Below, in pieces: positions 57,422 to 64,000 of a DNA stretch of 64,000 nt. A program made the position numbers and the translations under genes. The notes under the pieces were generated by a model. It saw nothing but the letters and a program-made list of their open reading frames with translations. It ran no database searches and was not told the origin of the DNA. Within the stretch, counting starts at the first letter, position 1; each line of letters starts with the position of its first letter. Source of the DNA: Desulfoscipio geothermicus DSM 3669 (GTDB lineage: Bacteria > Bacillota > Desulfotomaculia > Desulfotomaculales > Desulfallaceae); NCBI RefSeq assembly GCF_900115975.1, contig NZ_FOYM01000007.1, forward strand, positions 1 through 64,000, in the 5' to 3' direction.

Positions 57422-57880
57422 ATGACGAAAGTAGCTATTAAATTTAAGAAAATCAACCCTGATATTGGCCTCAAAATACCCGAACCGGGTTACGCCACCC
57501 CCGGCGCGGCCGGGATTGATCTGGCGGCTTCATTGCAAGAGCCGCTGGTGGTGCTCCCGCGAGAGAGGGCGCTGGTACCCACCGGGCTGGCGCTGGATAT
57601 TCCTGATCGTGGCGTGGTGGGTCTGATTTTCCCCCGCAGCGGCCTGGCGGCCAAACATGGCATCACCCTGGCCAACGCCGTGGGGGTGATTGACAGCGAT
57701 TACAAGGGGGAAATAATGTGCCCGGTGCAGAATAACGGTGACCGGCCTTACGAAATCAGGCCGGGCGACCGAATAGCCCAGCTGGTATTTTTGCCGGTTT
57801 TACAAGTCAAAATTGATTATACCGACGTTTTGAACCCGTCCGCTCGGGGCGCGGGCGGTTTCGGTTCCACCGGCAGGTAA
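57422..57880 (+). CDS. dut: dUTP diphosphatase
   Basis: 152 residues, trimeric dUTPase with all five motifs: AAGIDLAAS, PRSGLAAKHG, GVIDSDYKGEI, RPGDRIAQLVF and the C-terminal ARGAGGFGSTG. Removes dUTP. Nine bases after mlpA. Confidence 0.96.
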   Translation: MTKVAIKFKKINPDIGLKIPEPGYATPGAAGIDLAASLQEPLVVLPRERALVPTGLALDIPDRGVVGLIFPRSGLAAKHGITLANAVGVIDSDYKGEIMCPVQNNGDRPYEIRPGDRIAQLVFLPVLQVKIDYTDVLNPSARGAGGFGSTGR

Positions 57881-57901
57881 AGATCGCAGCCGGTCTTTTT
57901 T
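57869..57901 (+). terminator. Rho-independent terminator after dut
   Basis: ACCGGC (57869-57874) and GCCGGT (57889-57894) followed by CTTTTTTG; the stem starts inside the last dut codons. Confidence 0.7.
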
Positions 57902-57987
57902 GAAACAATCAGTTTCCGGATAAATTGTCCAATTCCAGGAATATTTCGCCTTCTGTGCAATATAAATTTGGTACAGGAGGTGAAAAT

Positions 57988-58323
57988 ATGAAACTGGGTG
58001 TGCTGCTGTTTGTTTTAATTGTACTATTGCTGGTTATCTTATCTTTACGGGAGCGTATAAGGCTGCGAACCATGCGGGACAAGGACTGGGAAACGATCGG
58101 TGAGGCCAAGGCGTCTCCGTTATCCCAGGCTATCACCGGCATGGTCGGTACGGCGGGCGGTATTTATTTGTCGCTGATTCTGGTGCAGACTTTTTTGGAA
58201 CTGGAATTACCCCGTTTCATACATGTCAGTGGAATATCCCTGGAACCCATGGCCACCGTATCTATAGCCCTGGCCATCATCCAGCCCTTTGCACAGCGTT
58301 ATTTAATCGGGCGCAGGTATTGA
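57988..58323 (+). CDS. small membrane protein of unknown function
   Basis: 111 residues from ATG 57988 (AGGAGGTG upstream). One membrane helix at the N terminus (MKLGVLLFVLIVLLLVIL), a charged stretch (RERIRLRTMRDKDWE), then a second hydrophobic part (about 50-70) and a third (about 85-100). Not recognised. Co-oriented with ymxH. Confidence 0.75.
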   Translation: MKLGVLLFVLIVLLLVILSLRERIRLRTMRDKDWETIGEAKASPLSQAITGMVGTAGGIYLSLILVQTFLELELPRFIHVSGISLEPMATVSIALAIIQPFAQRYLIGRRY

Positions 58324-58349
58324 TCATAACGTTAAGGGGGAAAATCGCA

Positions 58350-58619
58350 ATGAAACTGGGCGAGCTGGCCGGCAAGGAGATCATCAATTTGAACGACGGC
58401 GCCCGGCTGGGCGTGATTGGTGAAACCGATCTGGCCATTGATGATGAAACGGGTAAGATACAGTCCATCATAATACCACGCAAAGGCAATATCATAAGTT
58501 TCTGGGCGGAAAAAAACGAACTGGTTATTCCATGGGAAGCGGTCAAGAAAATTGGGTTTGAAGTGATTATCGTGGAACTGGATCAGGCTGTTCCCAGGTA
58601 CGGTAAATACATGATTTGA
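58350..58619 (+). CDS. ymxH: YlmC/YmxH family PRC-barrel protein
   Basis: 89 residues from ATG 58350 (AAGGGGG upstream). MKLGELAGKEIINLNDGARLG, DLAIDDETGKIQSIIIP and IPWEAVKKIGFEVIIVEL are the family pattern. A sporulation-linked family in Firmicutes; role not known. Located before spoVF in Bacillus as well. Confidence 0.92.
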   Translation: MKLGELAGKEIINLNDGARLGVIGETDLAIDDETGKIQSIIIPRKGNIISFWAEKNELVIPWEAVKKIGFEVIIVELDQAVPRYGKYMI

Positions 58620-58622
58620 ATG

Positions 58623-58648
58623 ATCCGTCTTAGCGCGGATTTTTTTTC
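58623..58648 (+). terminator. Rho-independent terminator after ymxH
   Basis: ATCCG (58623-58627) and CGGAT (58636-58640) followed by eight Ts. Confidence 0.75.
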
Positions 58649-58714
58649 TGGCATAATTTTAGATAATGTGCTGAGCGTCGGGCCATAATAATCGAAAAAA
58701 CAAGGAGGCAATTT

Positions 58715-59707
58715 ATGGCCCGGCCGCAAAGATTGGACCTCATGCAAAAAATCGGCCGTAAACGCGAATCAATTGTGTTAACCTATGTTACCGGTGACCG
58801 GGAAAACGTGAGCACCAGGATCGCTCCGGATGTGGTGCAGGTAATTTATAAGCATCTGGAAATGGTGGGCAACAATCCGCGGATTGATTTGTTCCTCTAT
58901 ACCAGGGGGGGTGACGTGCTCACCCCATGGCGTCTGGTCAATCTATTTCGCGAATACACGGCCCATTTTTCGGTATTGATACCTTTTCGGGCTTACAGCG
59001 CCGGAACATTGTTATGTTTGGGCGCCGATGAAATAGTAATGGGTAAAATGGGTGAACTGGGTCCCATTGACCCCAGTGTGATCAATGCCTTTAATCCCCA
59101 GGACCCGTCCAACCCATCCGCCAGGTTACCGGTCAATATCGAAGATGTTTATTCTTACATGAACCTTATCGCGGAAAAAATGGGTATTTATGACGAGAGT
59201 GTCATGTCACGGGCTTTTTTATTGTTGGCTGAAAAAATTCACCCGCTGGCGCTTGGTAATGTGCACCGGAACTGGATGTTGATCAGGTCGTTGGCCAATA
59301 AAATGTTGGGGCTGCGCCGGGAAAGTCTGCCCCAGGCCAAGGTGCAGAATATTGTCGATTACCTGACCGAAAAGCTTTACGCCCATAACCACATGATTCC
59401 CCGCCGCGAAGCTATTGAGGAACTGGGCTTGCCGGTGGTGTGCGCCGATGATGAATTAAATACCCTGTTGTGGGCTTTGTATGAGGATATCGCGGTGGAA
59501 TTAAAGCTGGGGGAACCTTTTAACCCCACTACCATTTTAAGGGGGAACAGGACAGAATTCGAGGTAGCCAGCGGTCTGGTGGAATCCAATGTAAGCGTAG
59601 ATTATTTTGTTTTTTCCGGAATTGTGGAGCGCAAGGATTACCCGGAAACCGGACAGATTAACGTGAATATTAATAAGCAAGGTTGGTATGCTTATGGAGC
59701 GCCGTAA
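58715..59707 (+). CDS. SDH-family Clp-fold serine proteinase
   Basis: 330 residues. PF01972-type: LFLYTRGGDVLTPWRLVNLF (oxyanion glycine region), FRAYSAGTLLCLGADEIVMG with the likely nucleophile Ser in YSAGT (about residue 96), and MGELGPIDPS. Related to SppA/ClpP crotonase-fold proteases. No signal peptide, so cytoplasmic. Stands where Bacillus has the ClpP-like tepA further along the cluster. CAAGGAGG upstream. Confidence 0.88.
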   Translation: MARPQRLDLMQKIGRKRESIVLTYVTGDRENVSTRIAPDVVQVIYKHLEMVGNNPRIDLFLYTRGGDVLTPWRLVNLFREYTAHFSVLIPFRAYSAGTLLCLGADEIVMGKMGELGPIDPSVINAFNPQDPSNPSARLPVNIEDVYSYMNLIAEKMGIYDESVMSRAFLLLAEKIHPLALGNVHRNWMLIRSLANKMLGLRRESLPQAKVQNIVDYLTEKLYAHNHMIPRREAIEELGLPVVCADDELNTLLWALYEDIAVELKLGEPFNPTTILRGNRTEFEVASGLVESNVSVDYFVFSGIVERKDYPETGQINVNINKQGWYAYGAP

Positions 59708-59873
59708 CGGCCAAAGCGCAGGAGTAAAAATAAACTTTCAAACAATCGGGAAGAAGTATTGTGTGGTAACGCAATGTTCGGGCGCGCCCGCGGCGGATTT
59801 TTACAACCCGAAACTGACCGGAGGTATAATTGTGCCGCAGGACCGGGAAAGTTCCGCCAACATAGATAAATGA
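59688..59873 (+). CDS. possible small protein overlapping the protease gene end
   Basis: 61 residues, overlapping the previous gene by 20 bases. Codons look like those of neighbouring genes and the product (VKINFQTIGKKYCVVTQCSG) has a beta-like, two-Cys stretch. No strong ribosome binding site and no family recognised. The remainder of the 59708-60043 gap holds only the dapB promoter. Confidence 0.35.
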   Translation: MLMERRNGQSAGVKINFQTIGKKYCVVTQCSGAPAADFYNPKLTGGIIVPQDRESSANIDK

Positions 59874-59915
59874 ACGTTCGGTGGCAGGTGATTCCAACCG
59901 GTTAAGGTTTTTTTC

Positions 59916-59945
59916 TTGACATCATTAAGGCAGTATATGTTAAAT
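59916..59945 (+). promoter_or_regulatory. promoter candidate for dapB
   Basis: TTGACA (59916-59921), 18 bases, TTAAAT (59940-59945). Confidence 0.5.
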
Positions 59946-60043
59946 TATTAAAAACATTCTTTTGTATAAAGTTAAGAATGCCAGGAAGGGAGGAAAAAAC
60001 CGGTAAACTATCCAGGTGTTTTCGATATTACCGGGAAATTATT

Positions 60044-60844
60044 GTGATTAAAGTTGCAGTTAGCGGTGCATCAGGACGTATGGGACAGGAAGTGCTCAAG
60101 ACTGTCTTGAATGCTGAAGACACTGAGTTATGCGCGGCTATTGATTTTTATAACGAAGGGCAGGATGTCGGCACATTGCTGGGCACCGGGCCGCAGGGTG
60201 TGCAGATAACATCCGATCTGGCCGAAGCCCTTGCTACGTCCGGGGCGGATGTACTAGTTGATTTTACCAGACCCCAATCGGTAGCCGCCAATACTATTAC
60301 GGCCCTGCAAGCGGGCGTACGTCCGGTGGTCGGCACCACCGGCATGTCCCGGGAAGATTTTGAGCAGGTGGTTGATTTGGCTCAAAAAAAGCGTTTGGGT
60401 TGCGTTATTGCCCCAAATTTTGCCATTGGGGCATTGTTAATGATTAAGTTCGCTGCCGAAGCGGCCAAATATCTACCGCATGTAGAGATAATTGAAAAAC
60501 ACCACGACCAGAAACTGGACGCCCCGTCCGGGACGGCCGTGAAAACCGCGGAAGCCATTTTGGAACAACGCGGTGAATTTAAGCAGGGTTTGGATGTCGA
60601 GGAAGAGAAAATTGAGGGAGCCAGGGGAGGTAAAATGCCTGGCGGATTACGTATCCACAGCGTTAGATTGCCCGGATTTGTCGCCCATCAGGAAGTTATT
60701 TTCGGCGGCGTGGGGCAGACGTTGACCATAAGACATGATTCCATTTCCAGGGAATCTTTTATGTCCGGTGTATTGCTGGCCGTGCGCGCGGTAATGCGCC
60801 TGGAAGGAGTGGTGTATGGTTTAGAGAACCTGTTGTTTGAATAA
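60044..60844 (+). CDS. dapB: 4-hydroxy-tetrahydrodipicolinate reductase
   Basis: 266 residues from GTG 60044 (MIKVAVSGASGRMGQEV, the usual DapB start); the frame is open to ATG 59978, which would add 22 unrelated residues. GASGRMG nucleotide motif, VDFTRPQSV, VVGTTGMS, IAPNFAIGALLM, IEKHHDQKLDAPSGTA (catalytic His/Lys) and HSVRLPGFVAHQEVIFGGVGQTL. Lysine/diaminopimelate branch that also supplies the dipicolinate precursor pathway. Confidence 0.96.
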   Translation: MIKVAVSGASGRMGQEVLKTVLNAEDTELCAAIDFYNEGQDVGTLLGTGPQGVQITSDLAEALATSGADVLVDFTRPQSVAANTITALQAGVRPVVGTTGMSREDFEQVVDLAQKKRLGCVIAPNFAIGALLMIKFAAEAAKYLPHVEIIEKHHDQKLDAPSGTAVKTAEAILEQRGEFKQGLDVEEEKIEGARGGKMPGGLRIHSVRLPGFVAHQEVIFGGVGQTLTIRHDSISRESFMSGVLLAVRAVMRLEGVVYGLENLLFE

Positions 60845-60870
60845 TTTTGTCCCATCAATTGCAAACAAGC

Positions 60871-60898
60871 ACCTATAAAACCGGCATTTCATATATTG
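60871..60898 (+). promoter_or_regulatory. sigma-K-like promoter candidate for dpaAB
   Basis: AC (60871-60872), 17 bases, CATATATTG (60890-60898), near the mother-cell consensus AC-N16-CATANNNTA. It lies 38 bases before dpaA. The B. subtilis spoVF operon is under sigma-K. Short motif, low weight. Confidence 0.35.
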
Positions 60899-60936
60899 GT
60901 GTAAGTACAAGAAGGTTAGAGGAGGGTTAGCCGTCC

Positions 60937-61818
60937 ATGCAATATTTGGCGGGTCTAACGTTGGCAGTAATGGGCGGGGATGCCAGGGAAGTCACTTTGG
61001 TGGAACATCTGGCTGGTGCCGGTGCAATAGTCCAAACCTTTGGATTGCCAGTGCAAGGTGATAATATTATAACCTGCGGGGAACCGGATAAATGTTTGGC
61101 CGGGGTGCAGGCTCTCATTTTACCGGTTCCGGGAGTTAATGAAAACATGCAGCTCCATTCGACATATCAGGAGGAGAAGGTAACAATTACCGGGGAACTG
61201 CTGGCACCGCTTCCCGCCGGTACTCCGGTTCTGGTGGGCATGGCCAGGAAACCGCTGCGTGAGTTGCTGGAACAGTGCGGGCTGGAGCTCGTGGAAGTAA
61301 TGAAACTTGACGAGGTGGCCATCCTGAACTCCATTCCCTCGGCTGAAGGAGCCGTGCAAATGGCCATGGAAAGGCTGCCCATCACCATCCACGGCAGTCG
61401 TGCTGTGGTGCTGGGTTTTGGCCGTACCGGCCAGACGCTGGCCCAACTGCTTGCGGCCATGCACGCCCGTACGACGGTAATCGCCCGTAACCCGGCCCAG
61501 CTGGCCAGAGCATCGGCCATGGGTTTACAAGCAGCGCATTTTCAAGAATTAGTAGATTATTTACGCGATGTAGATGTTATATTCAATACCATTCCCGCAC
61601 CGGTGATCACCGCGAATATTTTGCAAAAACTGCCACCGGCAACCCTTATCATTGACCTTGCTTCTGCACCCGGAGGCACTGACTTTGCCAGGGCCCGTGA
61701 ACTGGGTATTCAAGCAGTTCTGGCGCCGGGCCTGCCCGGCAAAGTGGCACCGAAAACCGCCGGCACGATACTGGCGCGGGTGGTGCCTCGTCTTTTGCTG
61801 CAGAAGGTAAAACCTTAG
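60937..61818 (+). CDS. dpaA: dipicolinate synthase subunit A
   Basis: 293 residues. N-terminal TLAVMGGDAREVTLVEHLAGAG, then a Rossmann domain with VVLGFGRTGQTLAQLLAA (about 152-169), IFNTIPAPV and DLASAPGGTDF, and LAPGLPGKVAPKTAGTI at the C terminus. Makes spore dipicolinic acid together with subunit B in the mother cell. AGAGGAGGG before ATG 60937. Confidence 0.96.
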   Translation: MQYLAGLTLAVMGGDAREVTLVEHLAGAGAIVQTFGLPVQGDNIITCGEPDKCLAGVQALILPVPGVNENMQLHSTYQEEKVTITGELLAPLPAGTPVLVGMARKPLRELLEQCGLELVEVMKLDEVAILNSIPSAEGAVQMAMERLPITIHGSRAVVLGFGRTGQTLAQLLAAMHARTTVIARNPAQLARASAMGLQAAHFQELVDYLRDVDVIFNTIPAPVITANILQKLPPATLIIDLASAPGGTDFARARELGIQAVLAPGLPGKVAPKTAGTILARVVPRLLLQKVKP

Positions 61819-61852
61819 TTTTTCCGGTTTTGCTTTAGGAGGTGCTTGTTTG

Positions 61853-62440
61853 ATGAGGTTGAAGGGTGTTAAGGTGGGATTTGCTTTAACAGGTTCTCAT
61901 TGTACCCTGGATGAGGTACTGGTGGAAATGAAAAGGGTTGCTGATGAGGGTGCGATACTGTATCCTATTATTAGCGCGGCTGTTGATGAAACGGATACCA
62001 GATTTGGGGCGTCCGACCGTTGGAAAAGCCAAATAATGGAAATAACCGGGCAGAAAATTATCAAAAGCATCGTCGGTGCTGAGCCGTTCGGTCCGGAAAA
62101 GACTCTGGATGTACTGGTGGTGGCTCCCTGTACCGGCAATACCTTGGCCAAATTGGCCAATGCCATTACCGACGGGCCGGTGCTGATGGCCATCAAGGCG
62201 CACCTGCGCAACCAGCGCCCGGTGGTGCTGGCCGTTTCTACCAATGACGGCCTGTCCATGAACGCGAAAAATATTGGTTTGCTATTAAACTGCAAAAATA
62301 TATATATGGTTCCATTTGGACAGGATAATCCCGCCGGCAAACCAAATTCGTTGAAGGCCCAGATTAGCAAGTTGGTGGATACCATTGAACATGCTTTGCA
62401 GGGTAGGCAGATTCAACCTGTTTTAGTAGCTTATGAATAA
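61853..62440 (+). CDS. dpaB: dipicolinate synthase subunit B (flavoprotein)
   Basis: 195 residues from ATG 61853 (or TTG 61850). Flavoprotein fold: GFALTGSHCTLDEVL, PIISAAVDETDTRFG, VVAPCTGNTLAKLANAITD, VSTNDGLS and NIGLLLNCKNIYMVPFGQD. AGGAGGTG upstream. Follows dpaA as in the spoVF operon. Confidence 0.95.
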   Translation: MRLKGVKVGFALTGSHCTLDEVLVEMKRVADEGAILYPIISAAVDETDTRFGASDRWKSQIMEITGQKIIKSIVGAEPFGPEKTLDVLVVAPCTGNTLAKLANAITDGPVLMAIKAHLRNQRPVVLAVSTNDGLSMNAKNIGLLLNCKNIYMVPFGQDNPAGKPNSLKAQISKLVDTIEHALQGRQIQPVLVAYE

Positions 62441-62481
62441 AATGCGCGCCGGCGGAAGATTAAGAATGGAGGGATAGATTC

Positions 62482-63501
62482 TTGGCCGATTATAAAGTAG
62501 TGATTGTAGGTGCAACCGGAGCAGTGGGGCAGGAGATATTGCAGGTTTTGGCAGAAAGGAATTTCCCGGTAGGCGAATTGAAACTTTGTGCTACCGCTCG
62601 TTCCGCCGGCAAGGAGATTTTTTTCAAAGGTAAAAGTTATACTGTGGAGGAAACCACGCCCGCTTCCTTTGACGGCATGGATATAGCTTTGTTCGCAGGT
62701 GGCGCGGCAAGTAAGGAATTCGGCCCCCTGGCGGCGGAAAAGGGCGTGGTGGTAATTGATAACAGCAGTCATTTCCGCCTGGACCCTCAGGTGCCGCTGG
62801 TAGTCCCGGAAGTTAACCCTGAGGATGTAAAAGAACACCGGGGCATAATCGCCAACCCGAACTGCTCGACCATCATTATGGTGGTGCCGTTGAAAGCGAT
62901 TTATGACGCCGCCGGCATCAAGCGGGTGGTGGTTTCCACCTACCAGGCGGTCAGCGGTGCCGGGGCCGAGGGTATCACGGAATTAACCGAACATACCCGG
63001 GCCGTTCTGGATGGTAAAGAGGTAATACCTGCCAAGTTCCAGTATCAGATCGCCTTTAACCTGATTCCCCATATTGATGTCTTCCAGGAAATGGACTACA
63101 CGAAGGAAGAATGGAAAATGGTAAAGGAAACCCGCAAAATATTACACGACGATACTGTCGGCATTACGGCGACCACTGTTCGGGTGCCGGTCTACAGAAG
63201 CCATTCGGAATCCATTAACGTAGAAACCAAACGCAAAATCACCGTGGATGAGGCGAAAAAGGTTCTGGCAGATTTTCCGGGTGTGGTGGTGGAAGATGAT
63301 CCGGCCAACAAGAAGTATCCCATGCCCCTCTTTACATCAGAGAAGGATGATGTGTTTGTCGGTAGAATCAGGCAGGATAATTCCCTGGACAATGCGCTTA
63401 ACATGTGGGTGGTAGCTGACCAGCTGCGCAAGGGAGCGGCTACCAATGCGGTGCAAATCGCCGAATTGGTGATTAAATACGGGTGTCTGGGAAAGAGGTA
63501 G
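62482..63501 (+). CDS. asd: aspartate-semialdehyde dehydrogenase
   Basis: 339 residues from TTG 62482. NADP motif VGATGAVGQEILQVL, FAGGAASKEFGPLAAEKG, NPNCSTIIMVVPL with catalytic Cys (about 132), and active-site His in RVPVYRSHSESINVET (RVPVxxGHS-like; here RSHS). Supplies aspartate semialdehyde to dapA/dapB. Genes dpaA-dpaB-asd-dapG in this order as in Bacillus. Confidence 0.96.
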   Translation: MADYKVVIVGATGAVGQEILQVLAERNFPVGELKLCATARSAGKEIFFKGKSYTVEETTPASFDGMDIALFAGGAASKEFGPLAAEKGVVVIDNSSHFRLDPQVPLVVPEVNPEDVKEHRGIIANPNCSTIIMVVPLKAIYDAAGIKRVVVSTYQAVSGAGAEGITELTEHTRAVLDGKEVIPAKFQYQIAFNLIPHIDVFQEMDYTKEEWKMVKETRKILHDDTVGITATTVRVPVYRSHSESINVETKRKITVDEAKKVLADFPGVVVEDDPANKKYPMPLFTSEKDDVFVGRIRQDNSLDNALNMWVVADQLRKGAATNAVQIAELVIKYGCLGKR

Positions 63502-63507
63502 TATGAG

Positions 63508-64000
63508 ATGAAATACATCGTTCTCAAGTTCGGGGGGACTTCGCTGGTATCTCCCGAACTTAGGGAAAGGGTGGCGGGCAAGATCATTGCCGCCAAAGAT
63601 GAAGGTTACGTTCCCGTGGTGGTGGTATCGGCCATCGGGCGGGAAGGTGATCCTTACGCTACCGACACATTGATCAGCCTGGTCAAACAAACATATCACG
63701 ATCTACCCGCCCGTGAAATGGATATGCTAATGTCCTGTGGGGAAATTATCTCCGGGGTGGTCATGGCCGCAACTTTACAAGCCATGGGGTACCCGGCCGT
63801 TTTTCTAACCGGGGCCCAGGCGGGGATAATTACCGATCGCAATTATTCCGGAGCCAGGATTTTACAGGTGCAGGCCAAAAATGTCACCAGGTATACCCAG
63901 GAAGGTTATATAGTAGTGGTGGCCGGATTTCAGGGCACCACGGAAGACGGTGAAATCACTACACTGGGCCGGGGCGGCAGCGATACTACCGCGGCGGCGT
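63508..64000 (+). CDS. dapG: aspartate kinase, N-terminal part, cut by window edge
   Basis: 164 residues visible from ATG 63508. KYIVLKFGGTSLVSPELRER (phosphate loop KFGGTS), VVVVSAIGREGDPYATDTLI, MLMSCGEIISGVVMA, GAQAGIITDRNYSGA and VVAGFQGTTEDGEITTLGRG are aspartokinase landmarks. By position after asd it corresponds to DapG, the diaminopimelate-sensitive isozyme; the ACT domains are outside the window. It overlaps no neighbour and starts six bases after the asd stop. Confidence 0.93.
   Translation, partial: MKYIVLKFGGTSLVSPELRERVAGKIIAAKDEGYVPVVVVSAIGREGDPYATDTLISLVKQTYHDLPAREMDMLMSCGEIISGVVMAATLQAMGYPAVFLTGAQAGIITDRNYSGARILQVQAKNVTRYTQEGYIVVVAGFQGTTEDGEITTLGRGGSDTTAAA

Overview
The window reads as a chromosomal piece of a spore-forming, strictly anaerobic Firmicute of the Desulfotomaculum/Pelotomaculum type (Peptococcaceae sensu lato). 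The case rests on three things: a SpoVR/YhbH sporulation pair and dipicolinate synthase genes; a trimeric NAD-linked [FeFe]-hydrogenase operon; and housekeeping gene order that follows the Bacillus subtilis dprA-topA-trmFO-codV-clpQY-codY / rpsB-tsf-pyrH-frr-uppS-cdsA-dxr-rasP-proS / rimP-nusA-infB-rbfA-truB-ribF-rpsO-pnp-ylxY-mlpA-ymxH-spoVFAB-asd-dapG series. The organism assignment is inference; no rRNA or tRNA gene is present to anchor it.

Region 1 (1-2956) is accessory DNA: the 5' part of an IS256-type transposase, a HEPN/MNT toxin-antitoxin-like pair, a 56-residue ORF and a large serine recombinase of the SpoIVCA type. The recombinase stop codon lies a few bases before the point where the sporulation gene yhbH starts abruptly. 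The yhbH reading frame shows homology up to the junction without any start codon, so about 50 N-terminal codons are missing. The simplest reading is the right end of an integrated skin-like element that splits yhbH, with the 5' half of the gene beyond the left edge. I consider this the most interesting point of the window. spoVR follows yhbH (region 2, 2957-5549).

Region 3 (5700-9690) has a divergent nitroreductase, a three-gene polar amino acid ABC importer and a cupin-type XRE regulator. Region 4 (9758-17869) is one hydrogenase operon: NuoE-like, NuoF-like and catalytic [FeFe]-hydrogenase subunits (bifurcating/NAD-linked type), then a PAS-containing sensory [FeFe]-hydrogenase, an SpoIIE/PP2C-type phosphatase with an extra C-terminal domain, and a second NuoE-like protein. 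Region 5 (18002-20831) is a non-homologous end joining cassette with Ku, ligase and polymerase as three separate proteins.

Region 6 (20945-29506) holds dprA, topA, trmFO, xerC/codV, hslV, hslU and codY. Region 7 (29528-40936) is the translation, lipid and isoprenoid series rpsB to proS, with a small ferredoxin gene inserted between frr and uppS, a YtvI-like membrane protein before dxr, and ispG before proS. polC is not found after proS. Region 8 (40978-52943) is the rimP-nusA-infB-rbfA-nrnA-truB-ribF operon, then a repeat-rich gap with two small genes, then rpsO and pnp with structured leaders. Region 9 (52958-64000) carries a methyltransferase-like gene, ylxY, a dacF-type carboxypeptidase, a MITE-like inverted-repeat element, mlpA, dut, ymxH, an SDH-family protease, and the lysine/dipicolinate genes dapB, dpaA, dpaB, asd and dapG (cut by the right edge).
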